In this document: positions 31,172 through 37,688 of the stretch, piece after piece
Layout of the letters: every line of letters begins with the position of its first letter
Position numbering within the stretch: the stretch's first letter is position 1
Virus record (IMG/VR): IMGVR_UViG_3300008050_000117
Span: 1 to 37,688 of that record
DNA length: 37,688 bases
Direction: 5' to 3' (one strand)
Source of the DNA: a virus
The notes under the pieces: generated by a model
Told to the model about the DNA's origin: nothing
Database searches by the model: none
Seen by the model: only the letters and a program-made list of their open reading frames with translations
Translations under genes and position numbers: made by a program

Positions 31172-33674
31172 TTTGAAACTCCGCAACTATGGAAAGCAAG
31201 TTTGCAGGCTGTAATCCGCTTTGCTCAAAACGGATGATTGTTTCCCTTTGAGCATTATCAGCAATGTTTATCTCAAACATTTTTGTATTTAGTTCTTCGC
31301 TCGTTGCAGTTGGATATGCAACAGAATATACCTGTTCTGGTGTTCCCATCTTGCCGCCCAACGATCTATAAAGATTCGCCATTACCTTGTATGCACGTTT
31401 CAGTTTGCCCCTTGTGTCGCCCTTGCTTGGGTCGATGATGAGCGGAAGGGTTTCCATAACAGAAGTATATTTTAGACCTATTGCAACCCTGCTCGATTCG
31501 TCTGCCGGATTCATCGCTATCTCGCCTGCCGCGTCTACGGTGTAAGGTCCGTATTCTTTGCCGTCTCCTAACACATACACATTTTCCCCTGCCAAATGTA
31601 GCAATCCACTCCACTCATGCGCGGGCGATTCAGAGTACCCCTTTACACCACAATCTACATAAAATGCGTATTCATGGTCCTCATACGATTGTAGCCCTGT
31701 ATCTAGCATCTCCACATAATATCTATCTGTCCCGTCTACATCTCGTTTAACCAAGACCCACACGTTATCTATTTCATCGTCTAGTGTAACTCCAACTGAC
31801 AGTACTTCCGCTTTTATTCCTGCTGTTGAGGGCGCTAGGGTGTGTTCTGCCCAGCCCATGACCTCCTCGGCCTTTTCGTACGACATGGTTAGCATTGAAC
31901 CATCTTTGCGGACATACCATAAACGGTTTGACACCCCGCTTTGATATGCAGAATCAATAATGCCGTCTTTTGTTATATGCTCTGAGAGTAAGGTAATGTT
32001 TGGTGCTGTAAACCTGTCTTGCCCAAACTCGTAGGTTAGTTCTCTGATTACCCTAGCATCTCTCTGTGCAAACAGAACAGATGTCCCTGCTCGCAGGGGG
32101 TGAATCGTGCTAATAGAACCGTAGTAACTACTCTTTTGGAATCCTAAGTCTGTCGGTGTGAGGGCGGATTGTGGGTTTGTCCCCCTGCCTAGCCACTCAC
32201 CGCCAGTGGTAAGCACAACAAGTCCTGCTGTATCTCCCTCTAAAAAGTTTATCTTGTTTACCAGAGAATCACTTAACGTAACTGTTATTGCGCTTTCATC
32301 TAAGACTACGCCCTCTCTCACGGTGGAGGGGCTGTAACAATTATATGCGCCTGTCCCTGATGACCAAAGTGTTTGAGGTTCTGTTTTAGATGATGCTGAC
32401 CAGAGACGGTTTTGATAAAAACGCCCCGTCCGTGGGTATCCTTGTGTTTCTGACCAAGCGCCCAAGCGCCAATTGCGTGTTCGTGAGCCAGACATGTTTG
32501 GTGTTTCATCTTCTATGGTGACGGTACATGCAGACGCAGAGGTTATAGTCGCTATTCTCCCCCATCCTACGTGTGGCGCTTTCTCGAAACGGGCAGTGCC
32601 GTCTATGTTCGAAGAAGCAAGGGGGTCATCATCTACCAGATAAGAAAACCCGATGCCTTCTCCTGTGTCTGGGTGGTACAAATCAAACTTAGTTGAGGAA
32701 GCATCTATTGCTCTAAAGTTCCTGCCTATATACACCGTATCGTTTAATTCTGGAATACCAAACGATACTTTCAGAAACTCAATCCGCTTGCCTTCTTCCC
32801 CATCTTCACCAACAAGGCTATGCATATAATAGTTATTCTCATCTGGTCCTACTGTTATGGTGGCCGGAGGGTCCCAAAGCGGCGCAGCTTCGTCAGTTGT
32901 ATCCCAAGTTCCGGCTGTGAATGCTTCTATTGGGAATCCGAGTGCATCATCTTCAATGCGAATGAGCCGCCCCACGTCCTTTTGAGCATTAGCAGCAAGG
33001 GCTCCATCGTACTCTAGTACATCGACTGATAACCCTGCTCCATTTACAAAGGAGAAGCCGCAACTGTCTCCTGCTCCCCCAGACCCCGCTTGCTTCAGGT
33101 ATATATCTTCGTCCGAGTTCATCGGTAGGTAGGGACCGTCATTATACACACAAACTTCATAATCCCAACTTGTTGCTTCATCGTCATCTATGCTATTCCT
33201 ACTCAGTTTCCGCATTTCGTGGTTTTCTGAGAAGATGTAAAGAATGTCTGCCGATTGTGCAAACTGCATATCAGGCAAATCTGCTTTAGTGAAGTTTAAT
33301 GCGCTCTTAATGGTCGGGGCATCATGGTCTGGGTCAGTGAGTAGGATGGGGTCACCTGTTGTGGTATCAAGTCGGAAAAACCGAATGTACCCCTCGTCGT
33401 CCACTTCCTTCACCCCAACCTCTAACACATACGACTGTTCTTGGTTGTACTGAAACTCAATTAGTCGTGGTGGCGGATCAATACTGGCGTCAGACCACAC
33501 TTCCGCAACAAACATCGTTCCCGGTCTACGCTCAATACCACCATGTACTTGCGGCACGAAGTTTTCTAACTTGCGTACACCGTTCTGGTACTTCTTGAGG
33601 TCGGTTCTGCCTAAAAGGCGAGGTGATATTTCCCCTGCCGTAAAATTAGTTGATACTTTTGTTGCTTTAGGCAT
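31158..33674 (-). CDS. Tail tubular protein B (T7 gp12-like)
   Basis: 838 aa, close to T7 gp12 size. The N-terminus TNFTAGEISPRLLGRTDLKK, then YQNGVRKLENFVPQVHGGIE, then RRPGTMFVAE, is a hallmark of podovirus tail nozzle proteins. The body is beta-rich, including RTRNWRLGAWSETQGYPRTG and FYQNRLWSASS, the usual beta-propeller motif near residue 400. It forms the hexameric nozzle that holds the fibres. The start overlaps the gp11-like stop (TAATG) and the 3' end contains the start of the gp13-like gene. Confidence 0.88.
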   Translation of the reverse strand: MPKATKVSTNFTAGEISPRLLGRTDLKKYQNGVRKLENFVPQVHGGIERRPGTMFVAEVWSDASIDPPPRLIEFQYNQEQSYVLEVGVKEVDDEGYIRFFRLDTTTGDPILLTDPDHDAPTIKSALNFTKADLPDMQFAQSADILYIFSENHEMRKLSRNSIDDDEATSWDYEVCVYNDGPYLPMNSDEDIYLKQAGSGGAGDSCGFSFVNGAGLSVDVLEYDGALAANAQKDVGRLIRIEDDALGFPIEAFTAGTWDTTDEAAPLWDPPATITVGPDENNYYMHSLVGEDGEEGKRIEFLKVSFGIPELNDTVYIGRNFRAIDASSTKFDLYHPDTGEGIGFSYLVDDDPLASSNIDGTARFEKAPHVGWGRIATITSASACTVTIEDETPNMSGSRTRNWRLGAWSETQGYPRTGRFYQNRLWSASSKTEPQTLWSSGTGAYNCYSPSTVREGVVLDESAITVTLSDSLVNKINFLEGDTAGLVVLTTGGEWLGRGTNPQSALTPTDLGFQKSSYYGSISTIHPLRAGTSVLFAQRDARVIRELTYEFGQDRFTAPNITLLSEHITKDGIIDSAYQSGVSNRLWYVRKDGSMLTMSYEKAEEVMGWAEHTLAPSTAGIKAEVLSVGVTLDDEIDNVWVLVKRDVDGTDRYYVEMLDTGLQSYEDHEYAFYVDCGVKGYSESPAHEWSGLLHLAGENVYVLGDGKEYGPYTVDAAGEIAMNPADESSRVAIGLKYTSVMETLPLIIDPSKGDTRGKLKRAYKVMANLYRSLGGKMGTPEQVYSVAYPTATSEELNTKMFEINIADNAQRETIIRFEQSGLQPANLLSIVAEFQIGQF

Positions 33675-34339
33675 TAGGTTGGCGCTCCACCTCCATCAAG
33701 AGGTGGGAAGTCTCGACTTGTACCCCCGCCAAGACGCGCGTCGAGCCATTCCCCGCCCCTTAATGTTTCTAAATCGCTATGAGCCGTTGAATCTTCATAC
33801 TTCGCTTCTGCAAGGGTAAGTTGGTATTTAGCCATCATCGCCCCTTCCAAGGCAACTTCGCCTGACACGGCAATCGCTATGTCTGCTGCGAGTCGCGTGG
33901 CTATAGCTTGTTTGAGGGTAACATCCATCATAGCAACATTCGTTATTTGATAAACGTACGTGATGTTCAATTCAGCCTCATCGGTGAGAATAAACAAAAT
34001 AGGGTCAGTACCCGTTGGGGTTTCTGATTGGTTCCCTGCCTCTATTCGGTAATCGGTTGTATTGTTTTCTGTTTTGACCAACTTAATAAAGTCGGCCGGT
34101 AATGCGAAACGATACTTGTAGCCCCATGTAGGGGTAGTCGCATCTGCGGATAGGGAAGCCCGCATAGTGGCGCAGTTCCATTGGTGCGACCTAAGCACGG
34201 TATCGCGCACATCGGCAAGACGAGCATCTACAAGGTTAGCGCGGTTGTTGTCATCAGTAAGGTCGCTAATTGGCTGTTGCCCTAACATTGTCAGAGCCAT
34301 GTTTGCTAGATCTACTTCTGTTGTAGCACTTGCAGTCAT
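33674..34339 (-). CDS. Tail tubular protein A (T7 gp11-like)
   Basis: 221 aa from ATG 34339 with GAGGA upstream; an in-frame upstream start would read through a strong RNA hairpin and is unlikely. Features of gp11-like adaptors: ANMALTMLGQQPISDLTDDN, ADVRDTVLRSHQWNCA, YKYRFALPADFIKLVK and a C-terminal helix with LAEAKYEDSTAHSDLE. It forms the ring joining portal and nozzle. The last residues are Gly/Pro-rich. Confidence 0.85.
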   Translation of the reverse strand: MTASATTEVDLANMALTMLGQQPISDLTDDNNRANLVDARLADVRDTVLRSHQWNCATMRASLSADATTPTWGYKYRFALPADFIKLVKTENNTTDYRIEAGNQSETPTGTDPILFILTDEAELNITYVYQITNVAMMDVTLKQAIATRLAADIAIAVSGEVALEGAMMAKYQLTLAEAKYEDSTAHSDLETLRGGEWLDARLGGGTSRDFPPLDGGGAPT

Positions 34340-34360
34340 AAGATTTTCCTCGTAATCATG

Positions 34361-34384
34361 GGGGATGAGCCGAAGCCCACCCCC
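34361..34384 (-). other. Strong UUCG-tetraloop RNA hairpin upstream of gp11-like gene
   Basis: Read on the minus strand, GGGGGTGGGC-TTCG-GCTCATCCCC forms a 10-bp stem closed by C(UUCG)G. Two positions pair only as G-U, which works in minus-strand RNA but becomes C-A on the other strand, so the structure is selected in the late transcript. No U-run follows, so mRNA processing or stability, or partial attenuation, is more likely than full termination. It lies 21 nt before the gp11-like ATG. Confidence 0.6.
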
Positions 34385-34407
34385 ACAATCACACAACCTA
34401 GAGTCTT

Positions 34408-34902
34408 TTAGTCAATAGTATACAGTACTTCAAACGCCACTGTAAAGGCGGTGGCGGTCGCAGATGCCGTTTGGGTCAACGCAATATCGTAGTGACCGCC
34501 TGGGTTACTGGAAGCTCCAGCATTTTCCCACAGCTTGTCTCCAGCGGTACTGATGTCTGCCGCTTCAAAGCGGAGTTCTGTACCTGTAACAGCAGATGAG
34601 GTATCTACCGCGGTGGCGTAGAAATCTTCATCAGAAGCGGTGTCGCTATTCGTAGGATAAATCCCTGCATTTGGTGCAGAGGATGAACCCATTGCATCGT
34701 TCCAAAGTTTTATGCTCAAAACGCGGGCATTTGCAGGTAGACGGCAAAGACGGATAATATCTCCGTCTGCGTCAAAGTCTCCTGATGCAACCTCGAAATT
34801 GTCCATGGCAACTCGAACGCGACCGCCCGAAAGACCAACGTCGTTGAATACAGTTGGTACTGCATCCAGATTTGTAACTAGATTTGATTTGGTAGTAGCC
34901 AT
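34408..34902 (-). CDS. Head-associated structural protein (possible decoration protein)
   Basis: 164 aa, AAGGAG eight bases before the ATG. Beta-rich: TKSNLVTNLDAVPTVFNDVG at the start, FEVASGDFDADGDIIRLCRL, then ARVLSIKLWNDAMGSSSAPN-AGIYPT, and a beta C-terminus (AFTVAFEVLYTID). Proteins of this shape lie directly after the major capsid gene in several marine podoviruses and are taken to be head fibres or decoration proteins. The location supports a virion role; no biochemical function is known to me. Confidence 0.62.
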   Translation of the reverse strand: MATTKSNLVTNLDAVPTVFNDVGLSGGRVRVAMDNFEVASGDFDADGDIIRLCRLPANARVLSIKLWNDAMGSSSAPNAGIYPTNSDTASDEDFYATAVDTSSAVTGTELRFEAADISTAGDKLWENAGASSNPGGHYDIALTQTASATATAFTVAFEVLYTID

Positions 34903-34989
34903 ATCTAAATCTCCTTAAAGAAGCCGAAGCCGCCATCATGGGGTTAAGTGATGACGTGTTGCTTCTGGTTCAAGTAAAACCCCAGTAAA

Positions 34990-35901
34990 TTACGCTGTTA
35001 TACCCGCAGTTGGGTCACAAGCGATTTCAACAACTTTTTCTTCTTCGAGACGAGTAGCACCCAAGCACATTGAGTAGTAAACGTATGTCGAGAAGGATTT
35101 ATCGGCACGGGGTGCGATGCTAGACTTGACATCAGAACCGATGCCGAGTTCAAGACCACTCTTTGCCCATACCATGCACGCTTGGTCAGTACCACCAGAG
35201 ATTAGTGTGTTCACTCGCTCTGAGTGGATGAACTTAAAGCCCATCCAGGTGTCGATTTCGCCACGAACAAGTGCTTTTACACTGTTGTAGTCGTAACTTC
35301 CAACTTCAGTGGTCTGAAGAAGGTTGTCAACCATTTGTGCGTTCACAGCACAGAACAGTTCTTCGTCTTGGGAAACCTCATTCGACAAAAGAACCTTTCG
35401 TGCTGCACGTAGTTTTGCAGTGTTCAAGCCAGCGTCGGAGGTTCCGGTACCATCTTGCACAGTGACTGCAATTTTTTGCCCTGCCGGCAAGGGGGATTCA
35501 TCGCTACCTGAAACGCCTGTGTAAGCAGTTCCATGAAGTGCATCGAAGATAACGTCATCCATTGCGCGACCCATAGCCCATGCCGCATTCTGCGCATAAG
35601 AACTAGTTGGGTCAATCAATAGACGAACCTTGTCTGCTTGATCAATCAAATCGCCCCATTCGTAATCGTCAAGGGTCAACGAACGTCTAAGGTGAGGGGT
35701 GTTAACGAGGGGCGAATCACTGTGCCGGCTAGTACGCTTCTGCGCTTCTGTTGTTCCAACCTGTTCAGTGAACTTTTTCTTGCCATTAACCGAAGAGTCA
35801 ACCATAACACAACCGCGTAAGCGACTGCCCTTTTGTTGAACCAGGTTCATGACATTGCTTTTATATTGTTCTACAAAAGCGGTAGTAATTTGTGAGGACA
35901 T
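34990..35901 (-). CDS. Major capsid protein
   Basis: 303 aa from ATG 35901, chosen because GGAG lies 6 nt upstream; an in-frame upstream extension reads leader sequence. Typical features of HK97-like podovirus capsid proteins: an N-terminal helix (ITTAFVEQYKSNVMNLVQQK), an early beta segment (GTTEAQKRTSRHSDSPLVNT), LTLDDYEWGDLIDQADKVRL, WAMGRAMDDVIFDALHG, KVLLSNEVSQDEELFCAVNA and YVYYSMCLGATRLEEEKVVE near the end. It is the first gene of the late strand, as expected for the most abundant product, and has the best-looking leader and promoter upstream. Confidence 0.88.
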   Translation of the reverse strand: MSSQITTAFVEQYKSNVMNLVQQKGSRLRGCVMVDSSVNGKKKFTEQVGTTEAQKRTSRHSDSPLVNTPHLRRSLTLDDYEWGDLIDQADKVRLLIDPTSSYAQNAAWAMGRAMDDVIFDALHGTAYTGVSGSDESPLPAGQKIAVTVQDGTGTSDAGLNTAKLRAARKVLLSNEVSQDEELFCAVNAQMVDNLLQTTEVGSYDYNSVKALVRGEIDTWMGFKFIHSERVNTLISGGTDQACMVWAKSGLELGIGSDVKSSIAPRADKSFSTYVYYSMCLGATRLEEEKVVEIACDPTAGITA

Positions 35902-36068
35902 TGTATTCTCCAATAAAGTCCGTATACGAAAAAAAGCCAAATGACACCATGCCATCTGACGCATACGGGACTGCTACCCTATTGGACATTCCCTGCTCAA
36001 TTCGCCCGCTTAGGCGGAAGGACTTACCTTCATCAAACAGGAATACCCTAACAGATACCTACCCTGCT
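35902..36068 (-). other. Leader of the capsid mRNA with hairpins
   Basis: About 165 nt between the predicted late promoter and the capsid start. On the minus strand ATACGGGAC's complement (35971-35963) pairs with 35925-35918 in an 8-bp stem with one bulged C, enclosing a TGGCA-TGG-TGTCA mini-hairpin and a run of seven U (35935-35929). CCGC-CTAA-GCGG forms another small stem (36007-36018 region). The capsid Shine-Dalgarno GGAG follows. This could stabilise the message or tune read-through; no open frame is seen. Confidence 0.4.
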
Positions 36069-36074
36069 ATAGGG

Positions 36075-36104
36075 ATAATACACTAACACGCCAATACATT
36101 GCAA
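36075..36104 (-). promoter_or_regulatory. Candidate late promoter for the capsid operon
   Basis: On the minus strand TTGCAA (36104-36099) is 18 bp from TATTAT (36080-36075), a fair sigma70 pair (4/6 and 5/6). Immediately upstream is a run rich in A and T (36112-36139), like an UP element. The start would be near 36068. The bipartite site at 36151-36170 lies about 50 bp upstream of the -35, in a position suited to an activator. Confidence 0.4.
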
Positions 36105-36150
36105 GGAAAATGTAACAATTTTAATAATTTTTTTATTTCCTTGATCCAGA

Positions 36151-36170
36151 GTGTCGCCAATTGTCAACAC
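36151..36170 (-). promoter_or_regulatory. Bipartite motif upstream of the late promoter
   Basis: Minus-strand reading GTGTTGACAATTGGCGACAC; 19 of these bases are identical to 11881-11899. No -10 box lies at a normal distance from its TTGACA. Its location about 100 bp before the predicted late transcript start suggests regulator binding. Confidence 0.6.
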
Positions 36171-36240
36171 TTTCCACACAAATAATATAAACTCAAGGCA
36201 ATTCCCCCTATAGAAGAAACAAACTAAGTGAAGCAGAAGG

Positions 36241-36259
36241 TGTGGACAAAATGGCGACA
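36241..36259 (+). promoter_or_regulatory. Degenerate bipartite motif copy
   Basis: TGTGGACAAAATGGCGACA keeps the TGGCGACA half exactly and the other half with one change (GGACAA for TGACAA); the two halves are two bases apart. One of four copies clustered between 36151 and 36539. Confidence 0.45.
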
Positions 36260-36284
36260 AGGTAAATCAGGCTGGATAATGGAC

Positions 36285-36335
36285 GGGGAAGGGGGTGTGG
36301 GGTGTTGTGATCCCTTTGGGGAGGGGGCACCCCCC
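36285..36335 (+). other. G-run cluster with G4 potential and GC-only hairpin
   Basis: Plus-strand G-runs at 36285-36288, 36291-36295, 36299-36302, 36318-36321 and 36323-36327 could form a G-quadruplex, with one long loop. The last run also pairs with 36330-36335 (GGGGG-CA-CCCCCC). Composition is unlike the AT-rich flanks. It lies in the middle of the divergent control region. Confidence 0.4.
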
Positions 36336-36386
36336 GCGAAATGTATCTCGAATGTGTTGCGCATTGATCTTGTCCCTTGCGTGTAG

Positions 36387-36458
36387 TGTTAGGTATACGT
36401 TAGGTATGTGCTATGTTTCCTGCGCGTGACAGGAGTGCTACCTAACAAATCCCTAACA
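36387..36458. repeat. 20-bp imperfect inverted repeat around a small hairpin
   Basis: Left arm 36387-36406 (TGTTAGGTATACGTTAGGTA) matches the reverse complement of 36439-36458 at 17 of 20 positions. Each arm carries two TTAGG elements, three of them TTAGGTA and one TTAGGGA. The 32-bp spacer contains CCTG-CGCGTGA-CAGG (36419-36433). Iteron-like clusters with an inverted arrangement occur at origins and at complex operators. Confidence 0.6.
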
Positions 36459-36481
36459 TACCAGGGCGTTGTCAATATAAT
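36453..36481 (+). promoter_or_regulatory. Candidate early promoter for the 36628 gene
   Basis: CTAACA (36453-36458), a 17-bp spacer and TATAAT (36476-36481). The -35 is only 4/6 but the -10 is perfect. The -10 lies in the 18-bp palindrome CAATATA-ATTG-TATATTG (36473-36490). The predicted start near 36488 is followed directly by two motif copies (36489, 36525), an arrangement expected for a repressible promoter. Confidence 0.4.
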
Positions 36482-36488
36482 TGTATAT

Positions 36489-36505
36489 TGTCGCCAAATT
36501 GTCAA
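36489..36505 (-). promoter_or_regulatory. Bipartite motif copy with 2-bp spacer
   Basis: Minus-strand reading TTGACAATTTGGCGACA: TTGACAA, TT, TGGCGACA. A half site (TTGTCAA, 36469-36475) lies just upstream. Confidence 0.55.
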
Positions 36506-36524
36506 TAATAGTTGAATATATCTG

Positions 36525-36539
36525 TTGACAATGGCGATA
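36525..36539 (+). promoter_or_regulatory. Bipartite motif copy with no spacer
   Basis: TTGACAATGGCGATA: TTGACAA followed at once by TGGCGATA (one change from TGGCGACA). Opposite orientation to the copy at 36489. No -10 at the proper distance from TTGACA. Confidence 0.5.
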
Positions 36540-36627
36540 GATATGTTACCGTTAACATTATCGCAGGGTATGTTCCCTGCATCATTACCTCGTGTCAACT
36601 ATGGCACATAAAAGAAAGGATTGCATT

Positions 36628-37071
36628 ATGACAACTGCAACAACAAAAGCGTCTAAAACGAGCAAAACCACAACCAAGGAAAAGGTTCAAGTATCCGTAA
36701 AAAATCCTGCGCCAAGTGCTAACGATTTGCTTGCAATCATCTCAGCGTTTAACAACGTTGGAACATTGCGTCCTAAGCAACCCGCACTTGCTCGCCTCAA
36801 CGATACCACCACATCTGCTGATATCGATGCAAATCTAGCCAAATTGACTGCATACCATGGCAAGTACGAAGCATGGGCAACTGACTACTGCGCATGGTTT
36901 ACAAAACAGATTACTGATTTGAGCGCGCTTGGGGCATCCGTCAACGTATGTGCTAAAAAGCATTTGGGCGCAAGCGTAGCGCGTTGCGTTACAGCACTTG
37001 ATGTGCGCGACCATTATTCAGGCAACAAAGACTCTTCAATCGGACGCATTCTTTCCAACTTTAAGGGATAA
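36628..37071 (+). CDS. Small basic early protein, unknown function
   Basis: 147 aa from ATG 36628, which has AAAGGA seven bases upstream; an in-frame ATG at 36592 lacks one. The first 35 residues are Lys/Thr/Ser-rich and probably disordered (TTATTKASKTSKTTTKEKVQ), followed by a compact helical domain (ANDLLAIISAFNNVGTLRPK; YHGKYEAWATDYCAWFTKQI; NVCAKKHLGASVARCV) and a Lys/Gly end. Not recognised. The charged tail suggests nucleic-acid binding. Being alone behind the repeated operator and ahead of a structured RNA and two terminators, it could be a regulator or host-takeover protein. Confidence 0.65.
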   Translation: MTTATTKASKTSKTTTKEKVQVSVKNPAPSANDLLAIISAFNNVGTLRPKQPALARLNDTTTSADIDANLAKLTAYHGKYEAWATDYCAWFTKQITDLSALGASVNVCAKKHLGASVARCVTALDVRDHYSGNKDSSIGRILSNFKG

Positions 37072-37545
37072 TCCTTCCCTCTCGTATGGCACGGCTTATC
37101 GGTTGTGTCGTACTTTTCAGTACAAACCTGCTTTGTGATTTGTTTCAGTCAGTTGTATTGGGCGTAACAGACCTTTACAGTCAGGCAAGCAGATTCAATT
37201 ACTACGGTACTTAGCAGCGTAATAGATAGACACACATTATTGTATAGCACGTTATTGGTTCACCATGCTAGGGGCGTAATAGACCATAGCATTGGGGAAT
37301 CATGAGCAGGGTAGGGATATAATCCTCTTGATATGCTGCCGAGTGCCATCGGGATACAATAGTTATTGGAGCAAGTGGCGCAATGCCAAGCAGTACTCTC
37401 ATCAATACGATGTATGTCAAAAGTAAAATGTCTGCTTATATCAATCAATTCAGGAAATGCGAACACGTTTCCTGAGATTCTGCGTTGCCTCTAGGCACAT
37501 CGACAGCAGAGGAAAAGATTGATGAAATCAAAAACTCTAACCCTT
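37072..37545 (+). ncRNA. Hairpin-rich noncoding stretch before two terminators: candidate RNA
   Basis: About 470 nt without a credible gene. Stems include ATGCTA/TAGCAT (37265-37270 with 37287-37292), CAGGAAA/TTTCCTG (37451-37457 with 37468-37474), TCTGC/GCAGA (37479-37483 with 37506-37510, enclosing TGCC-TCTA-GGCA) and several 4-bp stems. It lies downstream of the 36628 gene and ends in two terminators, so it is likely transcribed, either as a long 3' untranslated region or as a stable RNA. No tRNA or known riboswitch was recognised. Confidence 0.4.
37162..37283 (+). repeat. Three copies of GCGTAAYAGA at about 56-bp spacing
   Basis: GCGTAACAGA at 37162, GCGTAATAGA at 37217 and GCGTAATAGA at 37274. 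The first and third are flanked by GG on the left and CC on the right. The even spacing suggests repeated binding sites or repeated RNA modules. Confidence 0.5.
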
Positions 37546-37570
37546 CCCACCTTGCCGAGGTGGGTATTTT
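37546..37570 (+). terminator. Rho-independent terminator
   Basis: CCCACCT-TGCCG-AGGTGGG (7-bp perfect stem, 37546-37564) followed by TATTTT. The upstream side is A-rich. Good intrinsic terminator for the plus-strand unit starting before 36628. Confidence 0.8.
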
Positions 37571-37610
37571 AAATTCGGCTTAGGTGAAACTATCATAAGT
37601 CACCAGATCT

Positions 37611-37641
37611 GGCTAGTCTTAATTGATTAGTCGGGTTTTTT
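37611..37641 (+). terminator. Second Rho-independent terminator
   Basis: GGCTAGTC-TTAATT-GATTAGTC gives an 8-bp stem with two wobbles (37611-37632), followed by GGGTTTTTT. Tandem with the terminator at 37546, it insulates the next unit, whose operator begins at 37674. Confidence 0.7.
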
Positions 37642-37673
37642 AATGGTCTGGCGCGTTGCCGGACAATATCTAC

Positions 37674-37688
37674 GTGTTGACAATTGTC
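37674..37688 (+). promoter_or_regulatory. Operator copy at the right window edge
   Basis: GTGTTGACAATTGTC is identical to 3403-3417, the left part of the palindromic operator before the 3743 gene; the remainder is cut by the window edge. It follows two terminators, as the site at 3405 follows a terminator-like hairpin, so a new plus-strand unit probably begins beyond the edge. Confidence 0.55.

Noticed and set aside
36048-36260. 70-codon minus-strand frame rich in Cys, Phe and Val
   Set aside because: It crosses the predicted late promoter and the bipartite motif and has no ribosome site.
37087-37215. 42-codon plus-strand frame (MARLIGCVVLF...)
   Set aside because: No Shine-Dalgarno sequence, and it overlaps the structured stretch; composition alone does not support it.
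37260-37466. 68-codon minus-strand frame
   Set aside because: No ribosome site, and it lies across hairpins and repeats of the noncoding region.

Overview
The window is most of the genome of a lytic, T7-like (podovirus-type) phage. The virion genes form one recognisable set: T7-style connector/portal, terminase, tubular tail proteins A and B, gp13/14/15/16-like internal virion proteins, and fibres with a T7-gp17-like N-terminus. No integrase or repressor is recognisable. Gp14-16-like ejection proteins, Shine-Dalgarno starts and a lipobox membrane protein point to a Gram-negative host. The exact host cannot be read from the sequence; a marine proteobacterium is only a guess from gene style. 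The first gene is open through the left edge, and no DNA polymerase, RNA polymerase or endolysin is visible, so the window is not the complete genome.

Layout. (1) 2-11880, plus strand: early and replication genes, tightly packed with 4-100 nt overlaps. They encode a Cys-rich protein, an M20/M28-like metallopeptidase, a Cas4/RecB-like Fe-S nuclease, an ERF annealing protein, a possible ParB-like zinc protein, an SF2 helicase, a C5-cytosine methyltransferase carrying a second long open frame, an SSB-like protein, a zinc/TOPRIM primase and a RusA resolvase. Unexpectedly the capsid scaffold and a possible small packaging protein follow. (2) 11900-35901, minus strand: the late operon, read from the major capsid protein at 35.9 kb down to a phosphoesterase at 11.9 kb. 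The order is capsid, accessory head protein, gp11, gp12, gp13, gp14, gp15, gp16, three tandem fibre genes, terminase, Pro/Gly-rich protein, HNH protein, portal, Bbp19-like protein and a membrane (lysis-like) cassette. (3) 35902-36627: a divergent control region. (4) 36628-37071, plus strand: one small gene, then a structured noncoding stretch ending in two terminators.

A bipartite motif, TTGACAA-N(0-2)-TGGCGACA, or its palindromic form GTTGACAATTGTCAAC, occurs at the transcription boundaries: 3405, 11881 (filling the 19-bp gap between convergent genes), 36151, 36241, 36489, 36525 and the right edge at 37674. I infer that it is the binding site of a phage regulator or initiator and that 36.1-36.6 kb is the main switch, possibly with an origin.

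The most unusual features are this motif family, the methyltransferase whose variable region reads as recognisable methyltransferase-type sequence in two frames, two long hairpin-rich noncoding stretches (3421-3742 and 37072-37545), the scaffold gene displaced to the early strand, and a fibre with a DNRLRE-like domain.
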